Source: an uncultured Methanobrevibacter sp. (GTDB lineage: Archaea; Methanobacteriota; Methanobacteria; Methanobacteriales; Methanobacteriaceae). From it: a stretch of 64,000 nucleotides of DNA. Position 1 is the stretch's first letter, and every line of letters begins with the position of its first letter. Shown in pieces: positions 45,635-57,100 of this stretch. A program made the position numbers and the translations under genes. Location: NCBI RefSeq assembly GCF_902770715.1, contig NZ_CACXTS010000004.1, forward strand, positions 1 through 64,000. The letters are read 5' to 3'. Under the pieces are notes generated by a model that worked only from the letters and a program-made list of their open reading frames with translations, did not search any database and was not told the DNA's origin.

Positions 45635-47512
45635 ATGTCTGATACTAAAAAAGAAAAAATCATTGGAATTGACTTAGGAACAAGTAACTCCGCAGCATCA
45701 GTGCTTGTCGGAGGTAAACCAACCACAATTCCTTCCGCAGAAGGAGCAAGCCAATACGGTAAATCATTCCCAAGTTACGTTGCATTTACCGAAGATGGTC
45801 AAATGTTAGTAGGTGAACCAGCAAGAAGACAAGCAGTAACCAACCCAGAAAACACTATCAGTGCAATCAAAAGAAGCATGGGTACTGACCACAAGGTTAC
45901 TGTAAACGGAAAACAATACTCCCCACAGGAAATTTCCGCATTCATCTTACAAAAAATCAAAAAAGATGCTGAAAGTTTCTTAGGAGAACCTATTGAAAAA
46001 GCTGTAATTACCGTACCTGCTTACTTTGACGACAACCAAAGGACTGCAACAAAAGACGCAGGAACCATTGCTGGACTTGATGTTGTAAGACTCGTAAACG
46101 AACCAACCGCAGCAAGCCTTGCATATGGTCTCGATAAAGCTGACGAAGAAGACATGAACATTATGGTTTACGATTTAGGTGGAGGTACCTTAGACGTAAC
46201 CATTATGGAATTCGGTGGAGGAGTATTTGAAGTAAGATCCACCAGCGGTGACACCCAACTCGGTGGTACCGATATGGACAATGTATTAATCAAATACTTG
46301 GCGGATGAATTCAAATCCCAAGAAGGCATTGACTTAATGGATAATGACCAAGCAGTACAAAGATTAAGAGAAGCTGCTGAAAAAGCAAAAATCGAATTAT
46401 CCACTACCACAACTACCGAAGTAAACTTACCTTTCATTGCAATGGGAACTGACGGAACTCCTAAAAACTTAATCCACTCTCTTACAAGAGCAAAATTAGA
46501 AGAGTTAGTTGATCCTATTGTAGAAAAATCCGGTCAACCAATGCAACAAGCATTAGATGACGCTAAAATGAGCAAATCCGAAATTGACAAAATCATCTTA
46601 GTTGGTGGACCTACCAGAATGCCAATTGTACAAAAATTCGTAGAAAAATTCATAGGAAAACCAGTTGAACGTGGTATTGACCCAATGGAATGTGTATCTA
46701 TGGGTGCTGCTATTCAAGGAGGAGTATTAGCTGGTGAAATTAAAGACATCGTTCTTTTAGACGTAACCCCATTATCCTTAGGTATTGAAACCTTAGGTGG
46801 AGTATCAACCACCTTAATCGAAAGGAACACTACCATTCCTACCAAGAAAAGCCAAATCTTCTCAACCGCTGCTGACAACCAACCTTCAGTAGACATCAAC
46901 GTTTTACAAGGGGAAAGAAAAATGGCTGCAGACAACACCTCTTTAGGTCGTTTCCAACTTGTAGGTATCCCACCTGCACCAAGAGGAGTGCCACAAATTG
47001 AAGTAACCTTCGATATTGATGCAAACGGTATTATTAATGTAACTGCTAAAGATAAAGGAACTGGTAAAGAACAAGCTATTACAATTACCTCTTCAACAAA
47101 ATTATCCGATGAAGAAATCGAACAAAAAATCAAAGAAGCGGAAATGAACGCTGAAGCAGACGCAAAAAGACAAGAAGAAATCGAAATCAGAAACAATGCA
47201 GACTCATTAATTTACACTTCAGAAAAAACTTTAGACGAACTCAAAGATCAAGTATCTGAAGATGAAAAAACAAAAGTCGAAGACCTTGTTAAAGAATTAA
47301 GAGAACTTATAGCTGGCGATGATGTTGATGCCATTAAAGCAAAGTCTGATGAATTATCCAATGTCATTCAAGAAATTGGTGCTAAAATTTATCAACAAGC
47401 ACAAGCTGAAGCTCAAGCTCAACAACAAGCTGGAGCTGACCCAAATGCTGGTGCTCAAGACAACAACGATGATGACACAATTGATGCAGACTATGAAGTA
47501 AAAGACGATTAG
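45635..47512 (+). CDS. dnaK: DnaK, Hsp70 chaperone
   Basis: A 625 aa Hsp70. The ATPase domain opens [15 protein letters not shown], with [21 protein letters not shown] and [17 protein letters not shown]. The substrate domain contains [15 protein letters not shown] and [23 protein letters not shown]. The C-terminal tail is Gln/Ala-rich and ends [15 protein letters not shown] chose ATG 45635 because GGTGAT ends four to five bases upstream; the GTG at 45626 overlaps that site. Codon choice is highly uniform, as expected for an abundant protein. Confidence 0.97.
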   Translation: MSDTKKEKIIGIDLGTSNSAASVLVGGKPTTIPSAEGASQYGKSFPSYVAFTEDGQMLVGEPARRQAVTNPENTISAIKRSMGTDHKVTVNGKQYSPQEISAFILQKIKKDAESFLGEPIEKAVITVPAYFDDNQRTATKDAGTIAGLDVVRLVNEPTAASLAYGLDKADEEDMNIMVYDLGGGTLDVTIMEFGGGVFEVRSTSGDTQLGGTDMDNVLIKYLADEFKSQEGIDLMDNDQAVQRLREAAEKAKIELSTTTTTEVNLPFIAMGTDGTPKNLIHSLTRAKLEELVDPIVEKSGQPMQQALDDAKMSKSEIDKIILVGGPTRMPIVQKFVEKFIGKPVERGIDPMECVSMGAAIQGGVLAGEIKDIVLLDVTPLSLGIETLGGVSTTLIERNTTIPTKKSQIFSTAADNQPSVDINVLQGERKMAADNTSLGRFQLVGIPPAPRGVPQIEVTFDIDANGIINVTAKDKGTGKEQAITITSSTKLSDEEIEQKIKEAEMNAEADAKRQEEIEIRNNADSLIYTSEKTLDELKDQVSEDEKTKVEDLVKELRELIAGDDVDAIKAKSDELSNVIQEIGAKIYQQAQAEAQAQQQAGADPNAGAQDNNDDDTIDADYEVKDD

Positions 47513-47585
47513 ATTAAATAATACAGTTTTATTACATTGTTAGGTTATAACAAAATCAGAATCAGAATCAATCAATAAAACTAAC

Positions 47586-47625
47586 AATAAGATAAAACTA
47601 TTATTTTTTCTATCTTATTTTTTTT
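47586..47625 (+). terminator. Hairpin and T-run between dnaK and dnaJ
   Basis: Stem AATAAGATA (47586-47594) with TATCTTATT (47611-47619) and a T-run to 47625. This may partly terminate transcription after dnaK, so that dnaJ is expressed less. Confidence 0.55.
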
Positions 47626-47649
47626 AAAATTATTTATTAGGGTGAATGA

Positions 47650-48792
47650 ATGGCAGACAAGCGTGATTATTATGAAGTTCTTGGAGTAGATAAATCTGCT
47701 GATGAAAAGACAATCAAAAAAGCTTATCGTAAATTAGCTAGAAAATACCATCCTGATGTTTGCGATGAACCAGATGCTGAAGATAAGTTTAAAGAAGTTA
47801 GTGAAGCTTATGCTGTCTTGTCTGACGATGAAAAACGTCAAAGGTATGATCAATTCGGTCATGCCGGAATGGATGGATTTACTGCAGAAGATTTCTATCA
47901 GAATGTAAACTTTGAAGATATCTTCCAAGGTTTCGACATTGGAAACATATTCGACATATTCGGTTTTGGTGGAGGTCGCTCTAGAGCTGCAAGAACCGGT
48001 CCTCAAAGAGGTTCAGACATTTATACTGAAGTTCCAATTACTTTAGAAGAAGCCTTTAACGGATGCGAAAAAGAAATCAAGATTACAAGAAGTGAACTAT
48101 GTCCTACATGCCACGGGTCCAAGTCAAAACCGGGGTCCAATCCTGAAACCTGTAAAACTTGTGGCGGAACAGGTCAAATCAAAGAGGTCAGCAACACTTT
48201 CTTAGGCCAAATGGTTAACGTAAGACCGTGCAGAGAATGTGGCGGAACCGGTAAAATCATTACAGACCCTTGTGAAGAATGTCACGGAAGGGGTAGTGTC
48301 AGAAAAACCAAAACAATAAAAATTGAAATTCCTGAAGGAGTTAATGAAGGCAACCACTTAAGAGTTTCCGGTGAAGGAAACTGCGGTGATGCAGCAGGCC
48401 TTGAAGGAGATTTGATTGTTACCGTTCACATAAAAAGACATAAAGTTTTCACACGTGAAGGAGACCACCTATATTTAGATCAGCAAATCAGTTTCCCTCA
48501 GGCTGCACTTGGTGACTTGATAAGCATTCCTACAATTGAAGGAAAGGAAGTTGAATTTAAGATTACTCCTGGAACACAAAGCGAAACAGTATACAAATTA
48601 AGAGGACAAGGTATGAACTCTGTTAGGCATAACGGCAGAGGAAATATGTATGTTACTGTAAAGGTTGTTGTTCCTAAAAAATTAAATTCAAAACAAAAAG
48701 ACCTGCTTAAGGAATTCGCTGAAATCAGCGGAGATGAAATTAAACATGTCGAAAAAGGACTCTTCGATAGAGTCAAAGATGCTATGAAGTAA
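47650..48792 (+). CDS. dnaJ: DnaJ, Hsp40 co-chaperone
   Basis: A 380 aa type I DnaJ. The J domain has YHPD (about residues 36-39). A Gly/Phe-rich region follows ([20 protein letters not shown]). Four zinc repeats are [26 protein letters not shown] and CEECHGRG. The C-terminal substrate domains are complete. It stimulates DnaK ATPase. GGTGA lies four bases before the start. Confidence 0.96.
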   Translation: MADKRDYYEVLGVDKSADEKTIKKAYRKLARKYHPDVCDEPDAEDKFKEVSEAYAVLSDDEKRQRYDQFGHAGMDGFTAEDFYQNVNFEDIFQGFDIGNIFDIFGFGGGRSRAARTGPQRGSDIYTEVPITLEEAFNGCEKEIKITRSELCPTCHGSKSKPGSNPETCKTCGGTGQIKEVSNTFLGQMVNVRPCRECGGTGKIITDPCEECHGRGSVRKTKTIKIEIPEGVNEGNHLRVSGEGNCGDAAGLEGDLIVTVHIKRHKVFTREGDHLYLDQQISFPQAALGDLISIPTIEGKEVEFKITPGTQSETVYKLRGQGMNSVRHNGRGNMYVTVKVVVPKKLNSKQKDLLKEFAEISGDEIKHVEKGLFDRVKDAMK

Positions 48793-48820
48793 GTTGGTAT
48801 TGACTAATTTACTTTTTTTC
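48787..48820 (+). terminator. dnaJ terminator with the stop codon in the stem
   Basis: Stem AAGTAA (48787-48792, containing the TAA stop) with TTACTT (48809-48814), followed by a T-run. The rest of the gap to 49015 shows no gene. Confidence 0.45.
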
Positions 48821-48998
48821 TATTTTTTGAAAAATTACTATAAATTTTTCCCATCGAATTATTAAAGAAACAATTGATTAAATTAAATTATATTATTTTT
48901 CTATTAAAATATTACTTCAAATAATCCATATAATTAATTGATGTTTGAAAAATAGAAAATATAAATTCAGTTATCTACATGAAAAAAATAAAAAAAGT

Positions 48999-49019
48999 AT
49001 AGAGATTAAAAATCTCTAT
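48999..49019 (-). terminator. Hairpin containing the stop codon of the giant adhesin
   Basis: Perfect 9-bp stem ATAGAGATT/AATCTCTAT with loop AAA. The minus-strand TAG (49016-49018) lies in one arm, and T-runs follow (plus A-runs 48982-48996). Confidence 0.75.
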
Positions 49020-52000
49020 TTTTTAATTTTAATTGTGTTCTTTATAGTGCATCCACCATAGCTGGATGTTACCTTATAGGTGCCTACCTTCAAGTTTTTA
49101 AGGGACAAAGTTGCAATACCTTTCTTATTGGTTATTGCAGTGTACTTCTTATTCTTTACCTTAATTGTAATCTTCTTGTTTTTCAAGATCTTACCGTTTT
49201 TATTGACCAGCTTTACAGTGAACTTGATAGTCTTGGCCTTTTTCTTAACAACATTGCTTGCAGTCAATGTTGGCTTGATTACAAGTTTGTTAGATACGGA
49301 ATATCCATTGTATGTGGCTTTAATGGTATAGGTACCAATCTTTTTAACACTGTAAGAAATATAACCGTTTTTATCCACTGTACGTGAAACTGATTTGCCG
49401 TTCACCTTAATAGATACTTTCTTGCCTTGGGCGAGTATGACACCATTGGCATCATAAAATCTTATTTTATAAGTAGCTGTGGAACCATAATAAGTTTTGA
49501 CATTTTTATTGCCTGTAATTGGCTTGACAACCACAACCTTATTGTATTTTGCACTTGCAGCTGAGTAATAAGTTGTTTTAGTGGTTTTCAATGTAACTTT
49601 ATGAGTTCCCGCTTTAATGGCTGAAGGCAACTTGATTTGTCCTTTTGAATCTGTTGTGGCAGAGTATTTCTTGCCGTCAATTGTCATTGCGACCTTCATT
49701 TTGGCTATTGCAAATCCATTGTTGTCAACCACAGTTGCTAAAACAGATTTCAGACTAAGCTTTTTCTTTAAGTTAATGGTTGTTTTAGCTATTTTAAGAA
49801 CTGTCAGTTTACCAGTTCCTGTTGCAGCCTTATAATTTGTAGACCCAGAAAATGTAACCTTTATGTCATCAGATTGTACAGCGCTGTATGATTTGTCAAG
49901 CACCTTATTGACTATAGCCACACCATTGGCATTAGTTATTGCGGAACCAATACCTCTTCCAAATGAAACATTCAATCCTGAAACTGGATTTCCGCTACTG
50001 TCCGTAACTGTTGCGGTGTACGGTGCTTTAAGACCAGGTTTGACTGAAATACTATTAACTGTGATTTTAGGTGTGTCCTGAACAATTTTAATCGGAATAG
50101 TGGTCACTGAAGCTTTAAATTCAGAACCATTGAAAATTGCCTGAGGATAGATAGTTGCTCCACTAACCTCATCATCTTTTGGCAATTTGAAGTTAATTGT
50201 GACTTTTCCATTTGCAATTTTTCCACTAGCAATTTTAACATTATCCCAATATAAATCCACTAGCTTATCATTCACGCTGCCCCCATCTGAAACGAATGTC
50301 AAAGTTACAGATCCAGTTTGTGAATATGGAACTTCAATAATTTTTAATGAAGTGGTTTGAGTTGCTACGTAAATATAATTATCTTTAACGACATTTCCTT
50401 TATTGTTGTTGACTCCCTTGTCAGAATTGCCTTTTTCAGATTTCAAATAGTTATCCTCAACATTGTTTCCAGCTGAATTTAACTCAACAGCATATCCTTT
50501 TTTGGAAGTTATCTTATTGTCGTTTATTTTGTTGTTGGTTGAGTTTCCAACAATATATACACCAGCGTTCCCATATCCCATTGAATCCAAGTTTTTAAAG
50601 TCTACTGAATTTCCAGTTCCATTGGAATTAATAATATTATTAGTTATTTTATTGTTAGAGCCGGATAATGCGATTCCCCTAGATTGTTTTGCAGTTGCAA
50701 TTATATTGTTGCCATCAATAGTGTTTTTATCTGAAGTGACTGCCTCAATTCCGTAAGCAACATCTGAATTTAATGTGAGATTATTATTTTTAATAGTTGA
50801 CCTTTGAGACAATTCCAAATTAACTCCATAAGCAACCTGAGATTTTAAAGTGATGACATTATCCTGTAACAGAGTATCATATGATGATGAACCTATAACA
50901 ATACCCTCTGTGAAATATGTACCTTCCAAATAAATTATATTATTTGTGAAATTGTTATTGGTTGCGCCCTGACGTTCAGAAGCAGAGTGACCAGTCCTGT
51001 ATCCTAAAACACCCATACCATAAATATAATTATCCTTAGCTTTTACAGTAACCTTATTTTTTGAAAACGTATTATTATGTGAATTGTAATAAGCATCGAT
51101 ACCCACAATTGAATTTTGAGAATTAAAAGGATTTTGAATTTCAGAAACTTTGGAAGTTACATCTACAGTATTTTCAGAAACATAGTTTTGAGAGGAATAT
51201 AATAACAATATTCCATAAGTTCTGAAAATTTCAGGTACAATATGACTAGTACTGTATGTTTTACCATCAATGCACAACTCATTACCATCCAAACAATAGG
51301 TTACGCCATCAACACATAACTCATTATTTTCATTAATAGTGTAAGTCTTACCATCAATACAAACTTCTCCACCGTCTAAACAGTAGGTTTTACCATCTAT
51401 GCACAACTCATTATCCTTAATTGAATAAGTAGCACCATCAATACATAACTGATTATTCTTTACGGAATATGTCTTCCCGTCAATGCACAACTCATTACCA
51501 TCCAAACAATAAGTCCTACCATCAATGCACAACTCATTACCATCCAAACAATAAGTCCTACCATCAATGCATATTTCTTTATTTTCTGAAGAGTAAGTAA
51601 TATCTTTAGGAATATTATCTGAAGAATAAGTCTTACCATCAATGCACAATTCATTGCCCTTAATTGAATAAGTCTTACCATCAATACAAAGTTCACCATC
51701 TTTTATGGAATAATGCTTACCGTCAATACAAACTTCATTGTTCTCAACAGTGTATGTCTTACCATCAATACACAACTCATTGCCCTTAATTGAATAAGTC
51801 TTACCGTCAATGCAAACTTCATTGCTTGCGGAAGTTGTATAAACGTTACCATCAATACATAACTCGTTATTTTCATTAATAGTGTAAGTCTTACCATCAA
51901 TACATAACTCTCCAGCATCCAAACGATAAGTCACACCATCAATACATAATTCAGTGCCGTTAATTGTATAATTTAAGTTATCAAATACAGATCCTTCAAT

Positions 52001-53992
52001 TGAATTTTCATCAATAAAGTTATAAATCTTTCCGGTACCCTTGGTATTAATAATATTATCCTTAAACACACAGTCTTCAGAAGAGTAAGAAAGCAATGTG
52101 AATGTTAAATAATCCCCACTTGAGGATAAAGTGTTTCCTATCACTTCAACATTACTGGATTCCAACACATAGACTGCATAAGCAGCATTAGGATCAGAAA
52201 CATTGATTTTATTGTTAATTATTTTTACACCTGCTGCCTCATTAACATATATACCCCAAGCATTTACTCTTTTAGCCTTATCATTAACAATGTTTAAATT
52301 TTCTATCCAAACACCACCAGAGGTGACCTTAAATGTAGAATTATAGAAGAATGCATTATCACCAGTGATTTTAATTTCTTTATTGACATGAATTACTTCA
52401 TCATCGAATTTTCCTTTGAATATAATGTTGTCATGGTCTTCTACTCCAATAAGATTACCATTATCATCAATAAAGTCTCTGATATTTTCAGGAGTAATCA
52501 CATGAGTTATATTATTATATTTGTACTCTATTGAAGCAGATGTAACACCAGCAGGTTTCTTATAATCCGGATCAGTATTGATTTCTTTTCCGGTTTTAAT
52601 GTTTTTATTTCCACTGATAGTATTTTTAGAAGATTTATCCACTCCTCTCACATCAATCTTAATTGAACTATCAGATGAAATATCATTATTTTTTATAGTC
52701 ACATCAGAAGGCATTCTTTTTGAACTTAATTTTTCAATTAAAATAGGAATACCAGTACCAGTTTCTATAGTGTTTCCTGTAATAGTCAATCCAGATGCCT
52801 CTTCTTTCTGATAAACACCTACACCTTTTTCAGTTGAAATAATATTATTTTTAATATTAATCTTAGAACCAGCAGCATTAATGCCCATACCTTTTGAAAC
52901 AACAGTGATTTTATTAGAGTCTATAATGGAATTCGCGCTAGCTGAGATTCCTGCACCGGAAGAAATGATTTTAGCATTTGAAATTACATTCTTATAGATA
53001 TATGCATTTGAACCGCCAACAATACCAAAATCTCCACCAACAACTTCTTCCCTATTGTTATAATCTGCACCAGTAATGCCAACAATATTATTGTTAGTGA
53101 TATTATTATACTCCCCGGATACAGAAATTCCTCTGTATGCACCAGTAATATTATTCTTATTTATTTTATTGTTATTTCCCATTACTTGAATACCATAACT
53201 CCATGAAGTAGGAATGACATTATACTTAATTGTATTATCATGAATATTGTTATAGTTAGAAGTTCCTCCGGTTAGGGGTCCACCAGCATAAGTTGATAAG
53301 TAAATAGCATTCGCATCATCAATAATGAATTTATTTCTAGCGATTTCATTATAGTCAGAGCCGGAAAGAACCAATGGCGGAGTGGACCTTGTATTATGCC
53401 CATAAGTTATACCATAAGTATATAACTTATTATCAAGTATTTTATTATACTTCGCTCCATTTCCTAAGCAAATATCATAGGAAGATGCACCAGTATTATT
53501 AATAGTACAACCTTTAATCACACAATTGCTAGCTGAATTTAAAAAGATACCATAGGTAACATCTTTTGTATTGGTTATTTTTAAATTAGAAAATGAACTG
53601 TTAGATGCGCCACTCAATACAGTAATCATGGAATCACTCATTGAATTGGAATTACCTGTTACAGTTACTGTTTTATTGAAAATAAATACCTTATCAGAAA
53701 ATTTTCCGGATAACTGAATATCTGATGCGGACCCTATATAATTACCCTCCTTGTCAAAATATTTGCCATAATCATTGGATGTAATCTTGGTAGGACTTGC
53801 TTGCAATACATCTGAATTATCATTACTCTCTTCACTTAAAGAAAGGGTGTCCGAATAATCAGATAATTCTAGATTATCCAAGTCAACCTCATTCGTATTT
53901 AACGTATCATTTACATCATCAACCGCACTAACGGCTGTAATTGAGATAAGCAATACAAATAAGATTAAAAAAATATTAACTTTTTTAAACAT
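49016..53992 (-). CDS. Giant adhesin-like surface protein with CIDG repeat array
   Basis: A 1658 aa secreted protein. A signal peptide (residues 1-24) is followed by a right-handed beta-helix region (about 80-500, many NKI/NNI-type turns) and a second beta-helix stretch (about 505-670). Residues about 680-913 are an array of 16 units of about 14 residues around ELCIDGKTYSIKGN. A third beta helix follows (about 915-1190), then about five Ig-like domains (1200-1658) rich in lysine. There is no C-terminal membrane anchor; the basic Ig tail may hold it to the wall. GAGAGG precedes the start. The stop codon lies within a 9-bp terminator stem. Confidence 0.88.
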   Translation of the reverse strand: MFKKVNIFLILFVLLISITAVSAVDDVNDTLNTNEVDLDNLELSDYSDTLSLSEESNDNSDVLQASPTKITSNDYGKYFDKEGNYIGSASDIQLSGKFSDKVFIFNKTVTVTGNSNSMSDSMITVLSGASNSSFSNLKITNTKDVTYGIFLNSASNCVIKGCTINNTGASSYDICLGNGAKYNKILDNKLYTYGITYGHNTRSTPPLVLSGSDYNEIARNKFIIDDANAIYLSTYAGGPLTGGTSNYNNIHDNTIKYNVIPTSWSYGIQVMGNNNKINKNNITGAYRGISVSGEYNNITNNNIVGITGADYNNREEVVGGDFGIVGGSNAYIYKNVISNAKIISSGAGISASANSIIDSNKITVVSKGMGINAAGSKINIKNNIISTEKGVGVYQKEEASGLTITGNTIETGTGIPILIEKLSSKRMPSDVTIKNNDISSDSSIKIDVRGVDKSSKNTISGNKNIKTGKEINTDPDYKKPAGVTSASIEYKYNNITHVITPENIRDFIDDNGNLIGVEDHDNIIFKGKFDDEVIHVNKEIKITGDNAFFYNSTFKVTSGGVWIENLNIVNDKAKRVNAWGIYVNEAAGVKIINNKINVSDPNAAYAVYVLESSNVEVIGNTLSSSGDYLTFTLLSYSSEDCVFKDNIINTKGTGKIYNFIDENSIEGSVFDNLNYTINGTELCIDGVTYRLDAGELCIDGKTYTINENNELCIDGNVYTTSASNEVCIDGKTYSIKGNELCIDGKTYTVENNEVCIDGKHYSIKDGELCIDGKTYSIKGNELCIDGKTYSSDNIPKDITYSSENKEICIDGRTYCLDGNELCIDGRTYCLDGNELCIDGKTYSVKNNQLCIDGATYSIKDNELCIDGKTYCLDGGEVCIDGKTYTINENNELCVDGVTYCLDGNELCIDGKTYSTSHIVPEIFRTYGILLLYSSQNYVSENTVDVTSKVSEIQNPFNSQNSIVGIDAYYNSHNNTFSKNKVTVKAKDNYIYGMGVLGYRTGHSASERQGATNNNFTNNIIYLEGTYFTEGIVIGSSSYDTLLQDNVITLKSQVAYGVNLELSQRSTIKNNNLTLNSDVAYGIEAVTSDKNTIDGNNIIATAKQSRGIALSGSNNKITNNIINSNGTGNSVDFKNLDSMGYGNAGVYIVGNSTNNKINDNKITSKKGYAVELNSAGNNVEDNYLKSEKGNSDKGVNNNKGNVVKDNYIYVATQTTSLKIIEVPYSQTGSVTLTFVSDGGSVNDKLVDLYWDNVKIASGKIANGKVTINFKLPKDDEVSGATIYPQAIFNGSEFKASVTTIPIKIVQDTPKITVNSISVKPGLKAPYTATVTDSSGNPVSGLNVSFGRGIGSAITNANGVAIVNKVLDKSYSAVQSDDIKVTFSGSTNYKAATGTGKLTVLKIAKTTINLKKKLSLKSVLATVVDNNGFAIAKMKVAMTIDGKKYSATTDSKGQIKLPSAIKAGTHKVTLKTTKTTYYSAASAKYNKVVVVKPITGNKNVKTYYGSTATYKIRFYDANGVILAQGKKVSIKVNGKSVSRTVDKNGYISYSVKKIGTYTIKATYNGYSVSNKLVIKPTLTASNVVKKKAKTIKFTVKLVNKNGKILKNKKITIKVKNKKYTAITNKKGIATLSLKNLKVGTYKVTSSYGGCTIKNTIKIKK
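51248..51955 (-). repeat. In-frame 42-base repeat array encoding CIDG units
   Basis: Sixteen tandem units encode the consensus E-L/V-C-I-D-G-K-T-Y-S-I-K/D-G/N-N. All 16 keep the CxDG core (15 CIDG, one CVDG). Four units (9, 10, 13 and 15) carry a second cysteine as YCLDG. Unit 8 is longer, with an insertion before the ninth unit. DNA identity between neighbours is high, for example units 9 and 10, suggesting recent duplication or gene conversion. Confidence 0.9.
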
Positions 53993-54121
53993 ACTTAACC
54001 TCTCACATTAAATTTAATAAAATTCCTAAAATATTTATAAAGAATATTTTAAAAATTATCTAATATATTATTATTTTTGCAATTAAAGTATATTTAAAAA
54101 TTTCTAAAAAAAAGTAAAGTT

Positions 54122-54143
54122 GATGATTAAATTAATAATCATC
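54122..54143 (-). terminator. Hairpin containing the stop codon of the CobN-like gene
   Basis: Stem GATGATTA (54122-54129) with TAATCATC (54136-54143). The minus-strand TAA stop (54132-54134) lies in the six-base loop. A T-run follows (plus A-run 54105-54112). Confidence 0.6.
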
Positions 54144-57100
54144 GTCGTCGTCTTCATTATCCCTAACATAACCTACTAAAAATATTGCAATTAAAACAAT
54201 AACTGCAACAATCACGAATACAGGCATGCTAGATTCAGTTGCACTAACTGATTTAGATGTTGATTTTTCTGAAAGCTCATATGCTTTAGCACCAGCATCA
54301 CTGCCCGCACTAGATGAAGCATCTTGAGAAGTTTGTGTTTCAGAAGCAACTTTCTCATTTCCGCTTGCAGACTGGTCTGCACCAACGGAAGTTCTGCCTC
54401 CAGATTGACTTCCATCAGATTGCTCTTGAGAAGTGTTATTAGTTAATACATTAGCTTTTTGATTTCCGTCATCCATTTCACCAGATGACTTTCCATCAGA
54501 ATCTCCTTGATTAACATTGTTTTCAGAGTCTTGTTCCATTTGATATAACGGATCAGTATTAGTTGCAGCTGCCAAAATCTCCGCAAATTTCTGTTTTTGG
54601 GCCGGTGTAAGTGAACTCATCTGGATGAGTTTTGCATTGAACGCCAAGTTTTTACAAGTGTGGTGACAACATGCTACACCATAGTCAATAACACTTTTCA
54701 TGTAATTGTCAACCAAATCCTGTAGTTTTTTAGAATCTGCATCCCAAAGTCCTTGGTCAGCCATATAAATCAGCCATGCAGAAGAAGATTGAATACCTGC
54801 AGCCAAAGTACCCCTATCAACACCTTGATTAATTGTTAATGCAGTATCGGCCATTTGATTTCCAAGTTCACTATTCATTTTTCCTCCACTTAAAACAGTT
54901 GAAGCATACATGTTTTGCATTCTTGCAGACCATGCATTCATTCCGTCAGGAGTGTTAACCAATTTTTCATAATATTGTGGATTAATAACCATGGAACGGA
55001 TTTCAAATTCCAATTCCTCTTCATAAGATCTTGAAACATATTTATTTTTATTCCGGATATCTACAAATGCAGTGTCAGGCTTACCCTTACCAGATTTGTT
55101 TCTTAGAGTATTTGCGGCATTATACATACCACCAAACCAGTCATAGTAATCATCGGAATCAAACAGTCTCCATGTACTGTCAAAGTTTTGAGAAATTAAA
55201 TCCACATTGTCCAAAAGATATTCATAATTCTTCCTTTGTTTTTCAATGTGAATATTACCTTTTTCATCAACAGTCCATGAATATGAAACCTTGTTAAGGT
55301 AAACATCACTAGCTTTTTCATTTACTGTAGATATGTTCCAATCGGAAGTACTTGGAATAAGATTACTCATACCGGTTCCTTCCAAAATATTACCAGGTAA
55401 ACCAAATAACCTATCTAAAGATGGGTTTTCTTCATAATGTTTTTTAATATAATTATCTGATGTATCTTCACCATCAGCAAATGCTGCCAATTTAATAGAT
55501 GTCAACATCCAGTTTAACCAGTCTTTATTACTAGTTACAATACTAGCAAATACATCAACTCTTGGCCTATTGACAATACTTCCATTATTCAGTTTAACAG
55601 TTAAATTTTCTAATGGTAATAATTCAACACCTATAACCTTATCATTAGTGTTAGAAACCCATTTAGGTTTACAGCCTAAGAAGTATAAAAATTCTGCAAC
55701 ACCAATTCCTTCAGTTCTTGAAATTTCTGTACCCCATAAGATTAATGAAGTTAACTCCGGCCACTTGCCATGCGCTTCGTAGTAATTTGCAAGCAATAAA
55801 TCCACAATCCTTACTGCAGACTCATATGCAGCATGTGAAGGCATTCTTGTTGGATCGGAAGAGTAACCATTGTATCCAGTTGGGATAGAATCACTATATG
55901 CAGGATCAGCAAACAAACCTGATTGCACATATTTTCCGCTTAATGCTGAAAAGATCGCATTCCATTCATTATTGTTTTGAATATTTACAATTACCTTTTC
56001 ACAGAACAAAGTTGAATTATACAAATCAGTGCCCTGACTAATTCCAAACTTCTTGTTTAATTCCTCTACTGAAGAACCATTCACCAGCAATGCAGTGTAT
56101 GTATGCAAGAATTCCTTAACCATATGAGATTCCGTGAGATATTTTGCTTTTCCAGAAATATCAGTGAAGAAGTCTTTTCCTTTTAAATTAGGATATAAAA
56201 ATTCTAAAAGCTGATTATAAATTCTGGTTTGAGATGCAACGATTGTCGCAACTTCTTCAGATAATTCAAATCCGGTTAAAATTTTACCTAAGTTATGCAA
56301 TCCATATGTGTTAAAGTCATCAGTCATATTTTCCAGATAAACATGCAACTCATCAACCCACGCAGAGAAGTTTTCACCTTTAGAAATATTTCTAAAACCT
56401 AAACTTGGAGCAAGTTTCAATATCTCCCCTGCATAATATTCTGCATTAGATGTAACATTAATTGTTAATTGTTCTTTATATCTATTGATATAATCATTCA
56501 ATATAGAATAATTACCATATAACTCAGAAGAAACCATAGCTGGAGTCATGTGAGTAATCATCAATGATGCTATCCTATCACGAGCAACCATAGCCTCACC
56601 AGGGTTAGAAACAATATACGGATAAATTGTTGGATTTAAAGTTAACTCAAAGGTCCAATCTCCTCCCATTACACCGATATTTTTACCTGGCAACCATTCT
56701 AATGTTCCATGAGTTCCCATATTAACAATCGCATTTACATTAACAGTCTTATCCAACCATTCGTAGAATGAAACATACTGTTGATGCGGAGGCAATTTTA
56801 AATCGTGGTAATTTTGTACCTCTTCCCATCCCCTACTTGGTTGGAAAGTTACAAATACATTACCGAACCATAATCCTGGAATAACAATGTAACTATTTTT
56901 ATACACCATTATTTCTCCAAGAACCCCCTTAGCTCCCCAACGTTCCATCATTTCATCGAATAAGTCATCAGGAATGTCTTCAGTTAAATCATAGAAGTCT
57001 TTAACAGATATTAATTGATGATGTTCCATCAATGCATCCCAATTAGTTTCGACATATTCCTCTAATAAACCGGATGCCCAGGAACCTTTATTACCCATTT

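Noticed and set aside
51248-51955. Regular 42-base DNA repeat resembling a CRISPR or minisatellite
   Set aside because: The period is a multiple of three, stays in frame within the adhesin gene and varies inside units. There are no constant repeats with unique spacers and no cas genes. Open frames in other phases across this stretch are a by-product of the repeat.
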